Below, one piece after another: positions 32,951 through 45,694 of a stretch of 64,000 bases of DNA. This DNA is from Lentinus brumalis (lineage: Eukaryota; Basidiomycota; Agaricomycetes; Polyporales; Polyporaceae). The stretch spans positions 796,770 through 860,769 of the forward strand of contig MARA01000017.1 of the NCBI GenBank assembly GCA_001792895.1, in the 5' to 3' direction. The translations under genes and the position numbers were made by a program. Position 1 is the first letter of the stretch. The number at the start of each line of letters is the position of its first letter. A model generated the notes under the pieces. The model did no database searches, was not told the origin of the DNA, and worked only from the letters and a program-made list of their open reading frames with translations.

Positions 32951-35350
32951 GATAGACGTCAAATCCTCCACCATGCTGTAGTGGTTCAGTCGTTAGTGAG
33001 AAACATTCAAGCTTGACTTGGCACAAGAACTCACAAGGCCGTCTCATCCGTGATTAGCTGCGCGACAGTGTCGTTGGATGACATGCTGGCAAGAACAGGA
33101 GGACGAGGGGATCGTAGGCAACGCCGGACTAGATGTATACCTCGCAAGAGGCCGCTGAGCGGGTCCGAATCGCTCCACCGTATCATGGGATGCGCGGCGC
33201 CAGGGTTTGCTGCCGCTTGTCACGGACTTATGTCTACTCTAGTAATCGCACTGCTGCGTTGCTATGCGCTTCGAAGGCAATTCGATAAGTGCGGCCTCAA
33301 GGCAGAACCTACGCCCACCGATTCGCCACAAGCGCTGTCCGCAACTTTCATGCCCTTCCGCGATTTGTTGCACTACGACGGGTATGCAGAAAGCCCGAGA
33401 CGAACATTCGACTCGCGCGAGACAGACGACCATACCTGAGGCCTGACCATAAGGCATAATACTCATCGAAACGGTAGGTTTGGACTTGCGTTCAGTATTC
33501 ACGGCCCAGGAAGCCAGAGACGCTCTCGCTCGACAGGGAAGCGAAGGCCTGTCAGGTCGGACGCATGAGCACAGCAACAGTCCGATCTACCTGCGCACGG
33601 ACCTTCCAGCTTGTCGGCAGCGTTCCGCATCGGAGTCTCGACTTGAGATTGGGATCCCCACGTACGATCTCAATCATTGAAATTGTCCTAGGCCGAAGTC
33701 CGTGTACGGAGCGGCAGATATAGCGCATCTACCGATCGCAAGGCGGATACTGACTCGGATCGTTGACGGAGCGCGTCGTGTTTGCGAGACCCGTGTGAAG
33801 GCTTTTAGGATGCTCAGGGATTCGGAGAGTATTGAGCAAGACAGTGAGCCTCGAGCCTGAGGAAGATACTTAGTAGGATTATGTCAATAGATGAAGGCGC
33901 ACTACTTCACTGAAGCAAGCGAGACACTTCCCCTGACCAAGAGATACTCACAGTTGACGGAGCTCAATCTGCGAATACTGTGCGGCTGCCAATTGTTTAG
34001 TGATATGGTCGTGAGTGACAGTGGTTGTTGGAGGATGGAAAGACTCACGCGAATGGCCTCTGAGTTCTGAAGTTCGAGAACAATGTGGTCGGCAGTTGAT
34101 CATGCTCACGCAGCCAGTGCTTCTGCTCTCACGATGATGGTCAGTACTGACTGTATACGGGTGAAGTAGGTTCGGAGCAAGCCCTTGCTCCGGCGCTTGC
34201 TTCGCAGCGCACCTTCGCAATTTCGGTCGGAGAAGGCGGCTGGAACCTACTCGAGCTCAGCTATTGTAAACTCCGACACAACTCCGCAGAGCCGCATTGG
34301 CCGGAGTTGTCGGAGTAGACTGTAACTCGCAACACAGCCACAAATGGTTTAGGGTTCCCGTTACGCGTTGGTTACGCTGAACCAGCTACGCGCAGGGGTG
34401 CCGATCTCAAGCCTTCAAACATCATCACTTGACTTTGCGTTGACGTATCAGGTAGAAGTCTCGGGGGTGATTCAAGTTGCAACGTGCCGCCTGGACGGCG
34501 TTGCACCCTCTGACCAACGTCTGAGGCACGCGTCGGACGTTAGAACTCGTGAGTGTTTTGCAGACGAATACTTGGTACTCTCTTTTGTCTCAATCTCATG
34601 CCCCATCGGCACAATCGCACATCTACGGCAGCCCTCACTTTGCCTGCGTACTACTACTCGTATGTGTATGTCCCGCCGGTCGCAGGATGCGTCGCAATGA
34701 AGGTGTATCGCGGTTCAGATCCAACTGTGGTGCGGAACGAAGAAGGACATCTACGCCACCGGCCGCCCAAACGCTGTTTCTCACCTGGGTGGACATCTCG
34801 GTCAGATCCTGGTACTTCTAGATCTCTCGCATCTCCTGTGACCGTATTTCACTGCCTCCTCGGTGCGGTCATCCGAGTCCTCAGTGGTGTGTCCGCGCCG
34901 TATGTATTGCTGGTAAATATCTCTGCCCTTTTCTGTGTTCTTGCTGCTGACTGAAACATGTCCAGAAATAAACTTGCCGTCTGCGCCTGAAGTGATCGCA
35001 GCTTATATGTAGGAGCTCTCAAAGCCGATGATTGGTCAAAAATAGACTGCCCCGCTCGCGCCCGAGAGACAAAGGCTGTAGCGGGCCATCGCCGCCCTCC
35101 ATCCGGATACGATGCGACGAGACGAACGCAAGCAACGGGCTGGACAGTGGCCTGGAGATATCTCTGCTCATCAGTACCTGGCGCTGTTTGAATGACGCTC
35201 GTTGCGCCGGCTTTGAGCAGCTATATAAACCTGTCGTGTCGCCTGGAAATCTTCAGTGACCCGGAGTCCTCAGCAACCTACCCAGCCTTCAGCCTTCGAC
35301 CTTCCCCGCGTAGACCGCGTCATATTTTACTTCCTCACGATCACACTTAC
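32951..35350. other. No gene recognised
   Basis: A 2.4-kb stretch without a convincing gene. Frames at 33050-33439 (+), 33239-33577 (-) and 34553-34954 (+) overlap one another and lack motifs. Two small hairpins are seen: GGAGCAAG/CTTGCTCC at 34174-34191, and ACTCCGACA..ACTCCG against CGGAGTTGTCGGAGT at 34270-34316. The promoter of the secreted protein at 35352 lies at the end. A TATATAA sequence is at about 35221. Confidence 0.5.
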
Positions 35351-35351
35351 G

Positions 35352-36917
35352 ATGCAGCTCTCCGCTTATGTCGCACTCTCAATGGCACTGGCTGCCTCTG
35401 CTGGTCCAATCCACTTCGGTCGGGCTGCTTTCACTCTGCAGAACGGCAAAGACGCGCTTGCGTTGAAGTGAGTGGTCGATGCAACCTGCCTACTGCATCA
35501 ACAGCGTACTGATGCACATACCGCTGGCAGCCAAAAGTTCGCCACGCTCAGCGCGAGCTCTCCTTGTACTGCGGGTGAGAATGCTTGCGTCGGGACACAG
35601 TTCGCACAATGCGTGAACGGCCAATTTGTCACTACACCCTGCGCTGGTGGCTTGACGTGAGTCCATGCTCGACCTGTTTCTAGAAGCGTAATCTATAGCT
35701 GACGTGCTCTTCATCAGCTGCGCTGCCTTGCCTTTGGTCAACTCTGCAGGTACCAGCATCACCTGCACAACTGCCGCCGACCGTGATGCTCGCATCGCCG
35801 CGACGGGAGCGGCGCGCCGCCGCCGGGATGACACTCAGGATGGCCCAGAAGCTCTCAGGCGCAAGAAGGGCAACGCCGGCGCCGGCCGTAAGGGAGGCAA
35901 GGGAGGTAAGGGAACAGCTAAAGGGAGTCAAGGCGCTGTCACAGCGACTGCAGCGACTGGGACAACCTCTGCTGCCGCCACCGGTGCCGCAAATTCATCT
36001 GCGGTGGCGTCTTCTGCAGCTGCGGTGCGCCCATACATCACCCCTTGTTCGTCTTGAGTCTGATCGCCTTTGATGATAACAGACGAGCACTACGAGCGCG
36101 GGCGACAACGCTGCGAATAGCACGGCGGCCTCTGGGACCCAGGCCGGCCAGGACGGCGGCGACCCCCAGAAGTCCTTGACCCTGGTCCAGTCTGTCATCG
36201 CCACTGGGTTCGCCAATGACGGCCAGGACCAGTGAGTGTCTAACCTGTACTCATCACTGGTCTCTGGGACTCACAGCCATCCAGACCCGAGGCTGGCCAG
36301 GTGCCCTCGCTGACTTCTACGAATAACTTCATCAACTTCTGCGCGACCGTGCCGGACAAGAAGATCACGAACGGACTGCAGGTCAAGGAGGGCTCTTGCA
36401 ACCCCGCGCCGATGGGAATCATCGCTGCAACGACGAACATGCCCTCGTCCAAGTTCGTTTTCCCGACGAACAATGGGAAGGTCGCTGCGAACACGAACTT
36501 CACCGTCCAGATGGCGATCAAGAACCTCGAGACGGGCAACTTCGTGAACGCCAACGCGAACTACTTTGCCGCCCCGCAGCAGGTGAACGCGCAGGGCAAC
36601 ATAAAGGGCCACTCGCACATCGTCATCGAGCAGCTCGCCGCCATCGACTCGACGACACCCACGGACCCGACCAAGTTCGCCTTCTTCAAGGGCTTGAACG
36701 ACAAGGACCAGGGCGGCGTCCTTACCGCTGACGTTGCTGGTCTCCCGGCGGGGGCGTACCGTATTGCCTCAATTAACACCGCTGCGAACCACCAGCCTGC
36801 GCTTGTCGCCGTGGCTCAGCATGGTGCTCTCGACGACATGGTCTAGTGAGTTGAAACTACTTAACGTTTCAGGTAGCGGGTTCTGACCACAACCCCTCTA
36901 GCTTCACGGTGGCTTGA
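35352..36917 (+). CDS. Secreted protein with CBM19-like chitin-binding module
   Basis: Six exons. Exon 1 encodes a signal peptide (MQLSAYVALSMALAASAG). Exon 2 encodes a cysteine pattern of the CBM19 type (PCTAGENACVGTQFAQCVNG, then TPCAGGLTCAALP). A basic Gly-Lys linker and a long Ser/Thr/Ala linker follow (about 36 kb). The C-terminal domain (NNFINFCATVPDKKITNGLQ to QHGALDDMVYFTVA) is a conserved but unnamed basidiomycete domain with asparagine-rich repeats. The penultimate intron ends at CCATCCAG, which restores frame (QPEAGQVPS). The last intron splits TAC before the stop at 36917. It is probably a wall-associated or chitin-binding secreted protein. Confidence 0.8.
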
Positions 36918-37161
36918 GCACACATCGTTACTTATGATTATTTAAGGTCGCTCTGCGCGATACACACACATTTCCGCAATACTTATACGATCGGCTGACT
37001 GTGCTGGGTTACATCCGAGCGTGAACGGAGACGACGGCGTATATCCCGACCAGGCATATGTTGATGCACGCCATTTGTCACAAATCTATCGTACGAGAAC
37101 AATGAAGATCTACAGAGTATTCATGACCGCGGCCTCCAAGAAAACATGCAAGACATGGCCC

Positions 37162-39497
37162 TCATGCTTTTTGCTCTACAGAGACTTGTGCCGCCTTCGT
37201 ATCTTTCTCCGAGTCCGTCGCATCGATGCTCATCTCATCCGCTATACGTCAGAGGGAGATCAGCAGCGAGCCTCACGGTATTGAAAGAGTAAACGAACCC
37301 TGTATCTGCTTGATGGGTCCGATGAACCACTTCCGCGCGCTGATGAGCCAGAAGCCTAGCGAGTACACAATGACGATTCCGACTGCTACGATAGCGTAGT
37401 TGAGCGTTTGAGAGTCGACTGGATTCGCTTGAGGGAGGATGAATGCGACGGAGATGAATAATATCCACACGCAGGCGGTAATTGCGACGGGGTAGGAGAA
37501 CGGGCCGAGGTGGAAGGGACCGCGCTTGAAGCGTTTGCGGTACACGACGCGGAGCGCGATCGGGATGCCTGGACAGCGCACGACAGGTAAGTGCACGTCC
37601 GGGGAGAGAAGACGCGTACGGCCACGGACCATATGAGATGTACAACCCAATCGTTGCTATACTGGTGGCTGCAGAGAACGCGACCGAGCTGCCCAGACTA
37701 GGCAGGCCAAGGATGAAGCTCAGTGTGCAAGCAAGCCACACTGAATATCTGAGTGAGTACTATTACTGACCGGACTCGGAGCAGACAACAAACCGGTTCG
37801 AACGGGTGACTGAGTCCTCGGATTGACCTTACGGAAGAGCCTGTGTCCAGGGAAGCCGCCGTCGCGCGCGAATGCGTACATCATGCGGCTGTTCGACGTG
37901 ACCGAGAATACTCCACAGAAAAACATCGCGCCGATGACTATCACCTGACCGCGGAGCGATACGCGTCAGCGACGCGCCGGGTAAGGAGCGTCTCAGGATG
38001 CGAATAGGACTCACCATGAGCACGATAGCACCCTTCTCGCCGACCGTGTCCAGGAATATTTGCGCCACGGGCTGGCCAGTGGCGGAATTGACAGTTCCGT
38101 CGAGGTCCTGTATAGAGAAGAGGAGGCCCAAGATGAGGAACCAGCCGAGGACTGCGGAGACCCCGATTGCCATGATGATGCCAACGGAGCCCGCCATCGC
38201 TGCGTTGTGCGTCTCCTCGGTCATCTGGTAGAGGATTCATGCATCCGTCAGAACACGCCACAAACCATCGCCCGAGGGTACCCACATGAGCGCTGCCATC
38301 GAACCCTGAGCATGTCAGCCATTGCTGATCCGGTTTTGGAACAGGAGCGGCTGCGTCGACGTACCTGTGAGCGTGTACTGCGCCATCAGGATCCCGATGA
38401 CCACGACGTATGCGGGACTCGCGCGCTCGCTCCAGCCCACGCCATCGACGCCCGTGTTATCTATGAAGGTCCGGAAGACGAACTTTGCGGACTGGTGAGA
38501 GGGTGCCGCGGCGAGGATGGATATGACCACAGCGGTCGTCCCGACGGCATGCCACCAGATGGAGACGTTGTTGATATACTTCAGGAGGTGCACGCCGAAG
38601 GTGTTGATCAGGCCCTGGCAAATGAGCACTCCTGCGTAGATGCCGATCGTGATGCGTGGTTCCGGCACGAAGTTGGTGTTGAACGTGGCAAGTGTTGAGA
38701 TGAAGTTTGCGGCCGCAAAGCTAGGCTTCGGGTTAACATCATTCAAAATCACTGAAACAGACCACGTACCTGATGCCCGTCGTTACTGCAACCTGTCCCA
38801 AGAGGTTGAACCAACCAGTAACCCAAGACGCCAATGGGGCATTTTTGGGTTCCGAAAGCATAGCTGCCCAGAAGTATGGACCTCCACTTGTTGGGTGCGC
38901 GCTGCAAACCTCTGTAAAAACAGATTCACAGAGAGTCCACCACAATCCTTCGCTCAAGACACGCACCTCCCATCGCAAGACCAACTAGGATTGTGAAGAA
39001 AGCTACGAAGGATGGGTCAGGACAAATTCCGAGCAAGGTCACGTACACTCACAGACCACTACGAATCCCCACACCATCACCGCGGGACCACCGGTGTTCT
39101 ACAATTGCACATGCTTCAGCTCTCCGTACTTGAGACGAGAAGAGGAACGCACCAGCCCATACAAGAAGAGAGAAGGAACGCCGGTGATGACACTGATGAT
39201 CGAGAATGACACACCGAAGTTCTGGTGAAGGAGGTTGCGTCAATCACGAAGCTCTTGCGCCATACGCAACCTCAAACAACTGTTCAAGGCATGTATGGAC
39301 CAGGTTGAGGCACTTACCTGTAATAGCGTGAGGTCGCGTCTATCTCCGTGTCAGCCGTAAGCCCGGTTAGCCTCAAGAATCTCTGCAACTCACTTGAGCT
39401 CCTGCTTGTATCCCATGCGCGCCAACTCCTTCTCATCGTCGACGACTATCGTCGGGGTCACCGACGCGTTTTTCTCCACCGAGGACGCGTCCGCCAT
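37162..39497 (-). CDS. APC-superfamily amino-acid/GABA-type permease
   Basis: A multi-exon transporter of about 12 membrane spans. The start at 39497 gives a hydrophilic N-terminus (MADASSVEKNASVTP ... ELARMGYKQEL). Diagnostic pieces follow in order: AHPTSGGPYFWAAMLSEPKN, WVTGWFNLLGQVA, ISIWWHAVGTT-like VSIWWHAVGTT, MTEETHNAAMAGSVGIIMA (the conserved E-E/T-x-N/H-A), GAMFFCGVFSVTSNSRMMYAFARDGG, and ALRVVYRKRFKRGPFHLG. The last exon ends at 37162 with an acidic tail. It resembles the fungal GABA/choline/polyamine permease group. The exact substrate is unknown. It acts at the plasma or vacuolar membrane. Confidence 0.9.
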
Positions 39498-39499
39498 CG

Positions 39500-40310
39500 C
39501 TGGTCGTCGGGGTCGTGAATGGGGGTGGTGGTGGAGATCGTCCAGCCGCTATCGTGCGAGCATTGCTGCTGGTTCCGAACGTATATAATGTCGCTCATGC
39601 GGGGAGATAACGTGGACCCTCGCGAAGGACGCCGGGGAGTGGTGGGAGGAACATGATTGCCGGTTTCGTACGTTCCTAGCCAAGATATGTAATCTCCAGA
39701 TTGCCGCTCTCACTGAGGCGCAGTTGCCAAGCTCCTCGTGCTCTTATCGCTCCCAACACGGTCAAGTTCCCAGCGCATCGAAAAGCTACATACCACTCCG
39801 AACGCGTTCCTTCTAGAGAGGTGAACGAGTTGCGTAGGTTGACATTTTAACTCTGTCGGAGATATTGTGACACACAAGCTGGATGCCATGCCGAGCTGCC
39901 AAGGTCACGACTCGGACAGACTCGGATGTATCCTGGGCATCGATGTGATGAACCACTGCCATTATTTGGAAGGTCGGTGAGTAAGTGAGTATCCCAGACA
40001 TCTGTCAACATAAGTACATCCTGCTAGATCCATCATCCCGCCATCATTCCGATAATAATTCTTGCTTTGCAGAACTCGCGAGGCTCACCTTCGAGCCTCG
40101 GAGTCGCTGTGCGCTCTCTGCGATGTCCGTCGCGTCCGTCGGCGGTAACCGTGAGCTTCGACAGGCGGTGAATAAGTTTCAGTAAAGATAGGAATAAATT
40201 CCGCGCTGTACGTCCGATGCGGCTGAAAGGGCGCGCGCAACCTAACCTGCAATCAGGGTATTTGCTACGGTTGATGGACTGTGCGTATTGCGATCGACGT
40301 GGACACTAAC
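39500..40310. other. No gene recognised
   Basis: This is the upstream region of the permease and the downstream region of the F-box gene. No coding exon is supported. Confidence 0.5.
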
Positions 40311-40314
40311 CTGA

Positions 40315-42492
40315 CTAGAAGGTGTAGACGCGGACTTGCGCATCGTTCGGATCATCTTGACTAACGCGATGCTACGAGGGAGCTCATTAGCACAACGACC
40401 TCTCGATGCAGTGCCGATACACCAGATCACAACACTGTCGACAGGAACGGATAGCACTTACATTCAGCTCTATCACCCTCTCGTCATCCATCATGAAGTG
40501 CGACGTCCGCTTCTCCGGCCTCTTGTCGACCATCTTGACCGTCTTTACGTATGGCAGAGAGGTCGTGACCTTCTCCGCGAAGGGCTGAAGAGGTACCGTA
40601 TGCAAGCCGCTGCTGTCCGCGACGCGACGTTCCAGGGCCTCTGGCTCTCGCACGAGTTCGGTCTTGATCCTCCTGTCGAACGTCTCCTTGAGGCGGCCGT
40701 TCGCCCCGACGATCGACTCCAGCCGCTTGGGATGGAGGTTGAAGTCGAGCACGACGATGTATTGGATCCGGTTGTCTTCGCGCGTGTCGCGGAAGCTGGG
40801 ATAGACGACTCTCTGCCCGTGTACGTAGCTAGGAAACCCCATGAGCGTCCTGTCGGGTGAAAGACCGGCATTGACGTACCGTGCATAGGTCGCCCTTGAG
40901 AAGCAGTTCCGCATGATTCTGGTGTTCTGGGGCCCCCATTCTGTCCATGGCACGACCTTGATATCCTCGAGCCGCTCAGGTGGCGGACCACGGCCAGATA
41001 GGTGCGACATCAGGTGGCGTGCGTGCACGAAGCCCAGGTATCGTCCCGTCACCTGCGTATGGTCCATGGTCGCGTACTGCAACGTGAAGACGACGATGTT
41101 GTGTTCCGGGGAAGGGATGAACGGCCGGTCTTTGGGCACAGACGCGAGCAGCGGCGTGGTCTCCAACTGGAAGAAGGAAAGGTGCCATGTGTCGTGGATG
41201 GTTGGTAGCTGCAGACGCACGTAGGGGAAGAGAGTGGCGAAAGTATACGGCGTGGCAGGGGAGACGCAGTCGTATGAGGATAGAGAGAAGAGGAGAAGAG
41301 AGTTAGTATCGGCGTCAGAAACGACGAATTTGTCGGGAGAGAGCCAGGCGAGACCTGTGACAAGATGCGGCAGATCGTGCCCGTGTCCGTGCTGTGTGAA
41401 GTTGAGTTCACATTCATAGGTAGAGGAACATGATGACTCACTAGGATCATCGCGCCAGTCTTCCAGTTCCATATTGTGGCGCTCACTTGACCTGTCCACT
41501 CGACGAGAGCGACCAGGTCATGCGCGATAGATAAGCCCGTCATGCGCGCCTCGGGTGTACCTTCCTCCCGCAACACCGGCTTGTTAGCAAGTGGATGCGG
41601 TTCGCATGTAGATAGCGACCATACATGCAGGCTGATAGCAGGATGAGAATACGGTGCATGGGCACGAGCATACTGCAGGCGACGCACCGGCCAGGCACAT
41701 CCAGCACAACCATGAGGTCTTGGGACGGATCTGCTGTGATGTCCACGTATTGGCTGTCGAAATTTTTGCTCTCGTATGTCGGTCTAGGTCCCGCAATTGA
41801 CGGTAAGCGGGTCATGTTCATCGTGAACTTCCCGTCGTAAGTGGTCACGTTGAAGAACGTTCCGCCTTGCAGCTCGTACGGCAGTGGCGTCTCCGGGACC
41901 AACTTGGCGGCTGCTAGTGTAACGATGTTCGTCCAGTCGAGTCGTAGCCAGCGATCACGTCTCTCGAGTAGGAGCTGTAGCCGATCGGACGTGCATAGGT
42001 TCCCCTTGGGACCGTCGATGAGGCCTTCAATCTCGAGTTGCACTTGGTATAGCAGTCCGACACTCTGGTCGATTGTTGTTTGTAGCGTCCGGCAGACCTA
42101 TATAATCGTCAGCATCTATACAAAAAAGCTATCTTTGTTCACTGATACACGGAGAGGAGAGAGAAAGCACCTCCACGATGTATCTGTGCGATGAGGCACT
42201 GCCTGATAAGAAGAGAAGACAAAACGTATATGAAAACCGACCACACCAGTGTAAATTGATGGGTCTCAGAATAGCCTAAAATCGCAACGTGCATCAAAGC
42301 GTTAGAGTTCCGAGAAAATTGAAGGCAATCTCAGCGGAAACCGAACACTGAGATGAGTGTGGCAACGGGCGCATTCGTAGTGATTTGAACGGCACTCACT
42401 CCTCTGCATCTGAGTATATCTTTGTGTTCCAAAAAGGTCAGTGCACATGTCAGAAGCTCTCTAGGCAGACCAATGAGCGGATGAGAGGGCAT
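40315..42492 (-). CDS. F-box protein, beta-propeller-like, divergent pair member 1
   Basis: Exon 1 starts at 42492 and encodes the F-box (LIGLPRELLTCALTFLEHKDILRCR). After a long intron of about 290 bp comes VCRTLQTTIDQSVGLLYQVQLE, then DPSQDLMVVLDVPGR. The exons encoding HVWSLSTCEPHPLANKPVL and TIWNWKTGAMI follow, then a long exon (VTGLAWLSPDKFVVSD, VPWTEWGPQNTRIMRNCFS, SYVHGQRVVYPSF, HFMMDDERVIEL). The last short exon encodes DDPNDAQVRVYTF and ends at 40315. It is a common agaricomycete F-box family. The adjacent divergent gene is a paralogue with the same exon plan. Confidence 0.85.
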
Positions 42493-42653
42493 GGATGGCG
42501 GGCAGAACGAGGGAAGTAGAGGAGGAGAAGGTGATACTTACTCGTCACCGGTGGCTGTGCGTGGAAATGCAATGTCGCTTGTAAAGATTTACTTACTACG
42601 TTACTTGATCCTAGACTACATCCACCGTACACATCTTAACCACCCGCTTGCTC

Positions 42654-45026
42654 ATGTCAGGCTTGCTCAAGCTGCCACAAGAACTCCTGGTTGAGACTCT
42701 GAAGTATCTTGACTTGAGGGAGGTTCTGCGTTGCACTCTGGTAAGCAATTAACTCGATCTCTTCAGCGCGCTCGCGTTCGCGCTGACAAGGTTCAAGGTT
42801 TGCTCTATACTACGAGCTGTAATCAAAGATTCCCTCGAGCTTCAGTACCAAATCGAACTCGCCGCCGATGGTCTAGTCGACGGTATCAGCTGCTCGCTTT
42901 CGACCTCAGAGCGCCTTGCCCGCCTCCTTGAACTGCGCGCCCGGTGGCACTACCTCGACTGGGCCGATGTCAAGCCGATACAAGCACCGGCGATGTGCCA
43001 GGCATACGAACTCGTCGACGGCGTCTTCGCGTCCTCCATGGGGAACGGCTTGTCTGGCTCGCGCCACCTCGCGTTGACATGGCTACCGAATCGGCGGGAA
43101 GCGGAGAGGACGGTGGAGAGGAGCGACCTGGGAGTGACGGTGCGAGACTTTGCGATCGATCCTTCGCAGGACTTGATGGCACTGGTTATTGCGGACGAGG
43201 TTGAGAGGTATGTCTTCTTCGTTTCGTCGCCCTGACTCTTCCACCCTCCATCTGCTTCGGTTCGCTCTCTATTCCCAAGCCACGCACGAACGACTGCACC
43301 CTTCAGAAAGTCAGATTCATCTACGGCCCCGCCATCGCGGCGGACCAGACGTTCGTGTCGCCGTCCCGCCACCCACTTGGGGTCTCCATTTGGTGTTCGC
43401 TGGCCAGCATCAAACGTCATGGCTACCATCGAGCACAGTGTGCAGTAGTAGTACATATGCCGAGCTCGAAAAGATCTATGGTTGACACAGACCAGTGGGT
43501 GGCCCAAGCCGCGGCCAGCACAGCGTATGCATTGGCGAGAAGGCGAGGGGCGTAACGCGACAGCCTATGACCTCTCTTGTGGCTGCGTCCAGGTTGTCCG
43601 GCGGATTGTCCGCCGAACAAAGTTCCTAGTCGCTGGGGCGTTCTCGAACCCTTCTTCGTCGAGTCGTGCAGTCCTTATCTATCGATGTTCAATATCTGAA
43701 TCTATCTCTTTGCATGAAGCTTTAACATCCATCTTCGGACTATGAGTGGGAACAAACCTCACCCGCGCGCAGCCAAGCCAGAACTCAAGGCCCCCATCCC
43801 TTTCCAAGTCGGCAACTCCTTCATACAGATCGTTGACGACATCGTCGGCACGTTCTTCTGGGTGCACGGCCCTGGCCTGCTCATCTGGAACTGGCGCACA
43901 GGCACGAATGTCGTCGTATGTGATCTCACGTGCCCCGAGCCTAGTTTCTGTACTCACGTCGCTGCAGCACTGCATAGTCGACCTCCCGACAGGTGCCTAC
44001 GACTTCGCCTTTCTCTCAAGCCGTGCGTTCATGCTGACCGTGGCGACTGGTGCGGGCTCGATCGAGCTCTACACCTTCACCGGCGACGACGATGCGCCCA
44101 TCGCGCACGATCGTTCTTCGTCCTCGTCCTCGTCCTCCCCTCGGGTCCAACAACCCCCACGCCATCTTCTCCACAGATCCGCTTGCCGTGGTACTCCGCT
44201 CGCCGCCTCCCTACACGCGTCGCAGTGCTACATCTGCCGCCAACGCAGCCAGGGCGCGACATGCGGAAGGCGTTCACGCACTCGGGGCCGTTCGTCGGAC
44301 GGCCGACACCCGGGCGGCCGTTCGAGACGTCCCCGGACGCGCGCGTACACATGCTGACGCTGCACTATGGGGACCACGCGGGCATGTTCAACCTGTTCGT
44401 CCTGAACCGCTTCTTCTTGTCGCTCGTCCCGGCCGGCCAGGTGGGCTCGAAGGAAGACTACGCGCCTGTCGTGAAGCCTTGGAACGAGTGGGGTCCGGGG
44501 AACACGCGCCTGTTCGAGTGGTCTGTGCATTTCAACTGGCTTCGGTACGTCTCTCACCTTTGCCTACTCTTGTGGTGTTGTGAGTCTGACATGGGCGGCA
44601 GATACATTCACGGGACCCGCGTTGTCTTCCCGCCGATCCCCGAGCGAGACCCGAATGCGAACGAGAGGGCGATCTTGATGATGGACTTCAACGTACATCC
44701 AAAGCGCACTGATGACCCTGTCCTTCATTGCTACCCCGCTCCGGAAAACAGCAATTGCTTGTTCATTGTGAACGAGCGCAGGATTGAGGCGGGCCAAATC
44801 TTCCAGGAGGCGGTGGTTACCAGACTTCCGTACGCGGCCTCTACCAGAGTTGGCATCAGTTCCGTGGCGGACTACTCTGGGTTCATGATCGACGACCAAC
44901 GGCTGATTGGGATGAGGGTGAGTTCTGTGGTCTGGCTGTCGTGACACTTGTCGGATACTGATAGCCTGTCGTACTGTGCAGTCGGGCGAGACCGGATATG
45001 TGGACCTCGACGTATACTCGTTTTGA
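42654..45026 (+). CDS. F-box protein, beta-propeller-like, divergent pair member 2 (possibly damaged)
   Basis: Paralogue of the gene at 40315. Exon 1 encodes LLKLPQELLVETLKYLDLRE. After an intron ending at about 42798, VCSILRAVIKDSLELQYQIE continues to DPSQDLMALVIADEVER. GNKPHPRAAKPEL (about 43745) matches the paralogue's CEPHPLANKPVL. That leaves about 535 bp between them where the paralogue has a short intron. IWNWRTGTNVVV and an intron follow. A low-complexity CTCGTCCTCGTCC stretch near 44120 needs a frame change or a further intron. From 44200 the match is good (VKPWNEWGPGNTRLFEW, GFMIDDQRLIGM). The last exon ends VYSF at 45026. It may be intact with an enlarged intron, or decayed. Confidence 0.7.
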
Positions 45027-45190
45027 GTACGCGGGCTCGCTCATGGTGCAGCTGCAGCGGTAGTGCACCTCCAGCCCTAACCTAGGGTTAGGAGACCATG
45101 ACGCAATGCTAGGGTCAGTCGCGCTCCTCGGCCAACATCGCCCCTTGCTTCTATACCACCACTACCATTCCACGCAAACCACTGCTCGCC

Positions 45191-45637
45191 ATGTCCGAGA
45201 CTCTCATCACTATCCCCGGAGTCACCGCCCACCACGTCCTCGGCGATGCCAGGGTCGAACTCGGCGCAGGCGAACTCAACATCGTCCCCGCGTCTTCGGG
45301 ACAAGACCTCACGCTCACCGTCGGGAGTGCCGGCTTCGCACTGCACAAGGATACCCCGTTCGGAACGTTGGAGGGAGATTCGCGTGCCTATGTATTCTCG
45401 CCGGAGATTGAAGGGGTGAATGGAGGGTGTGTGGCGTAACATGTTCATCTTGCTGTCGATGGTGGCTGACTCGGGCATAGCTTCGTCAAGATCACTCTGC
45501 CTGAGGGTGTCACGGAGGACGGTTCACGCTTGTCAGCCCTTCAGACCAAGTTTGAGGAGGTGCTGATAAGCCATGGGTTGCTGCAGCCTGGAGACGAAGG
45601 GGCGGCGGAGCGCGTCAAGCATGCCATGCATCTGTAG
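45191..45637 (+). CDS. Short senescence/spartin-like N-domain protein (130 residues)
   Basis: Exons 45191-45426 and 45481-45637 give MSETLITIPGVTAHHVLG ... EGVNGG and FVKITLPEGVTEDGS, ending in TAG after KHAMHL. The whole protein matches only the N-terminal half of the next gene (ITIPGV, VFGTL-type FGTLEGDSRAYVFSPEIEGV, E-x-SHGLL). The intron sits at the same codon and phase as in that gene. It lacks the helical senescence domain. It is a truncated tandem copy or an independent small protein. Confidence 0.7.
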
Positions 45638-45694
45638 GGGTCGTACGTATCATATCACAACCACGGACGCTCATCATACTTGTGATTACGACCT

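Noticed and set aside
33050..33577. Overlapping ORFs on both strands after the SINE island
   Set aside because: No motif and mutually exclusive frames. Treated as non-coding.
35783..36073. Alternative-frame ORFs within the CBM19-like gene
   Set aside because: Shadows of the Gly/Lys and Ser/Thr/Ala linkers of the real gene.
43742..44944. A 400-codon plus-strand frame taken as one protein
   Set aside because: Its middle (about 43925-44200) is out of the family frame and spans an intron. Only its two ends match the F-box paralogue.
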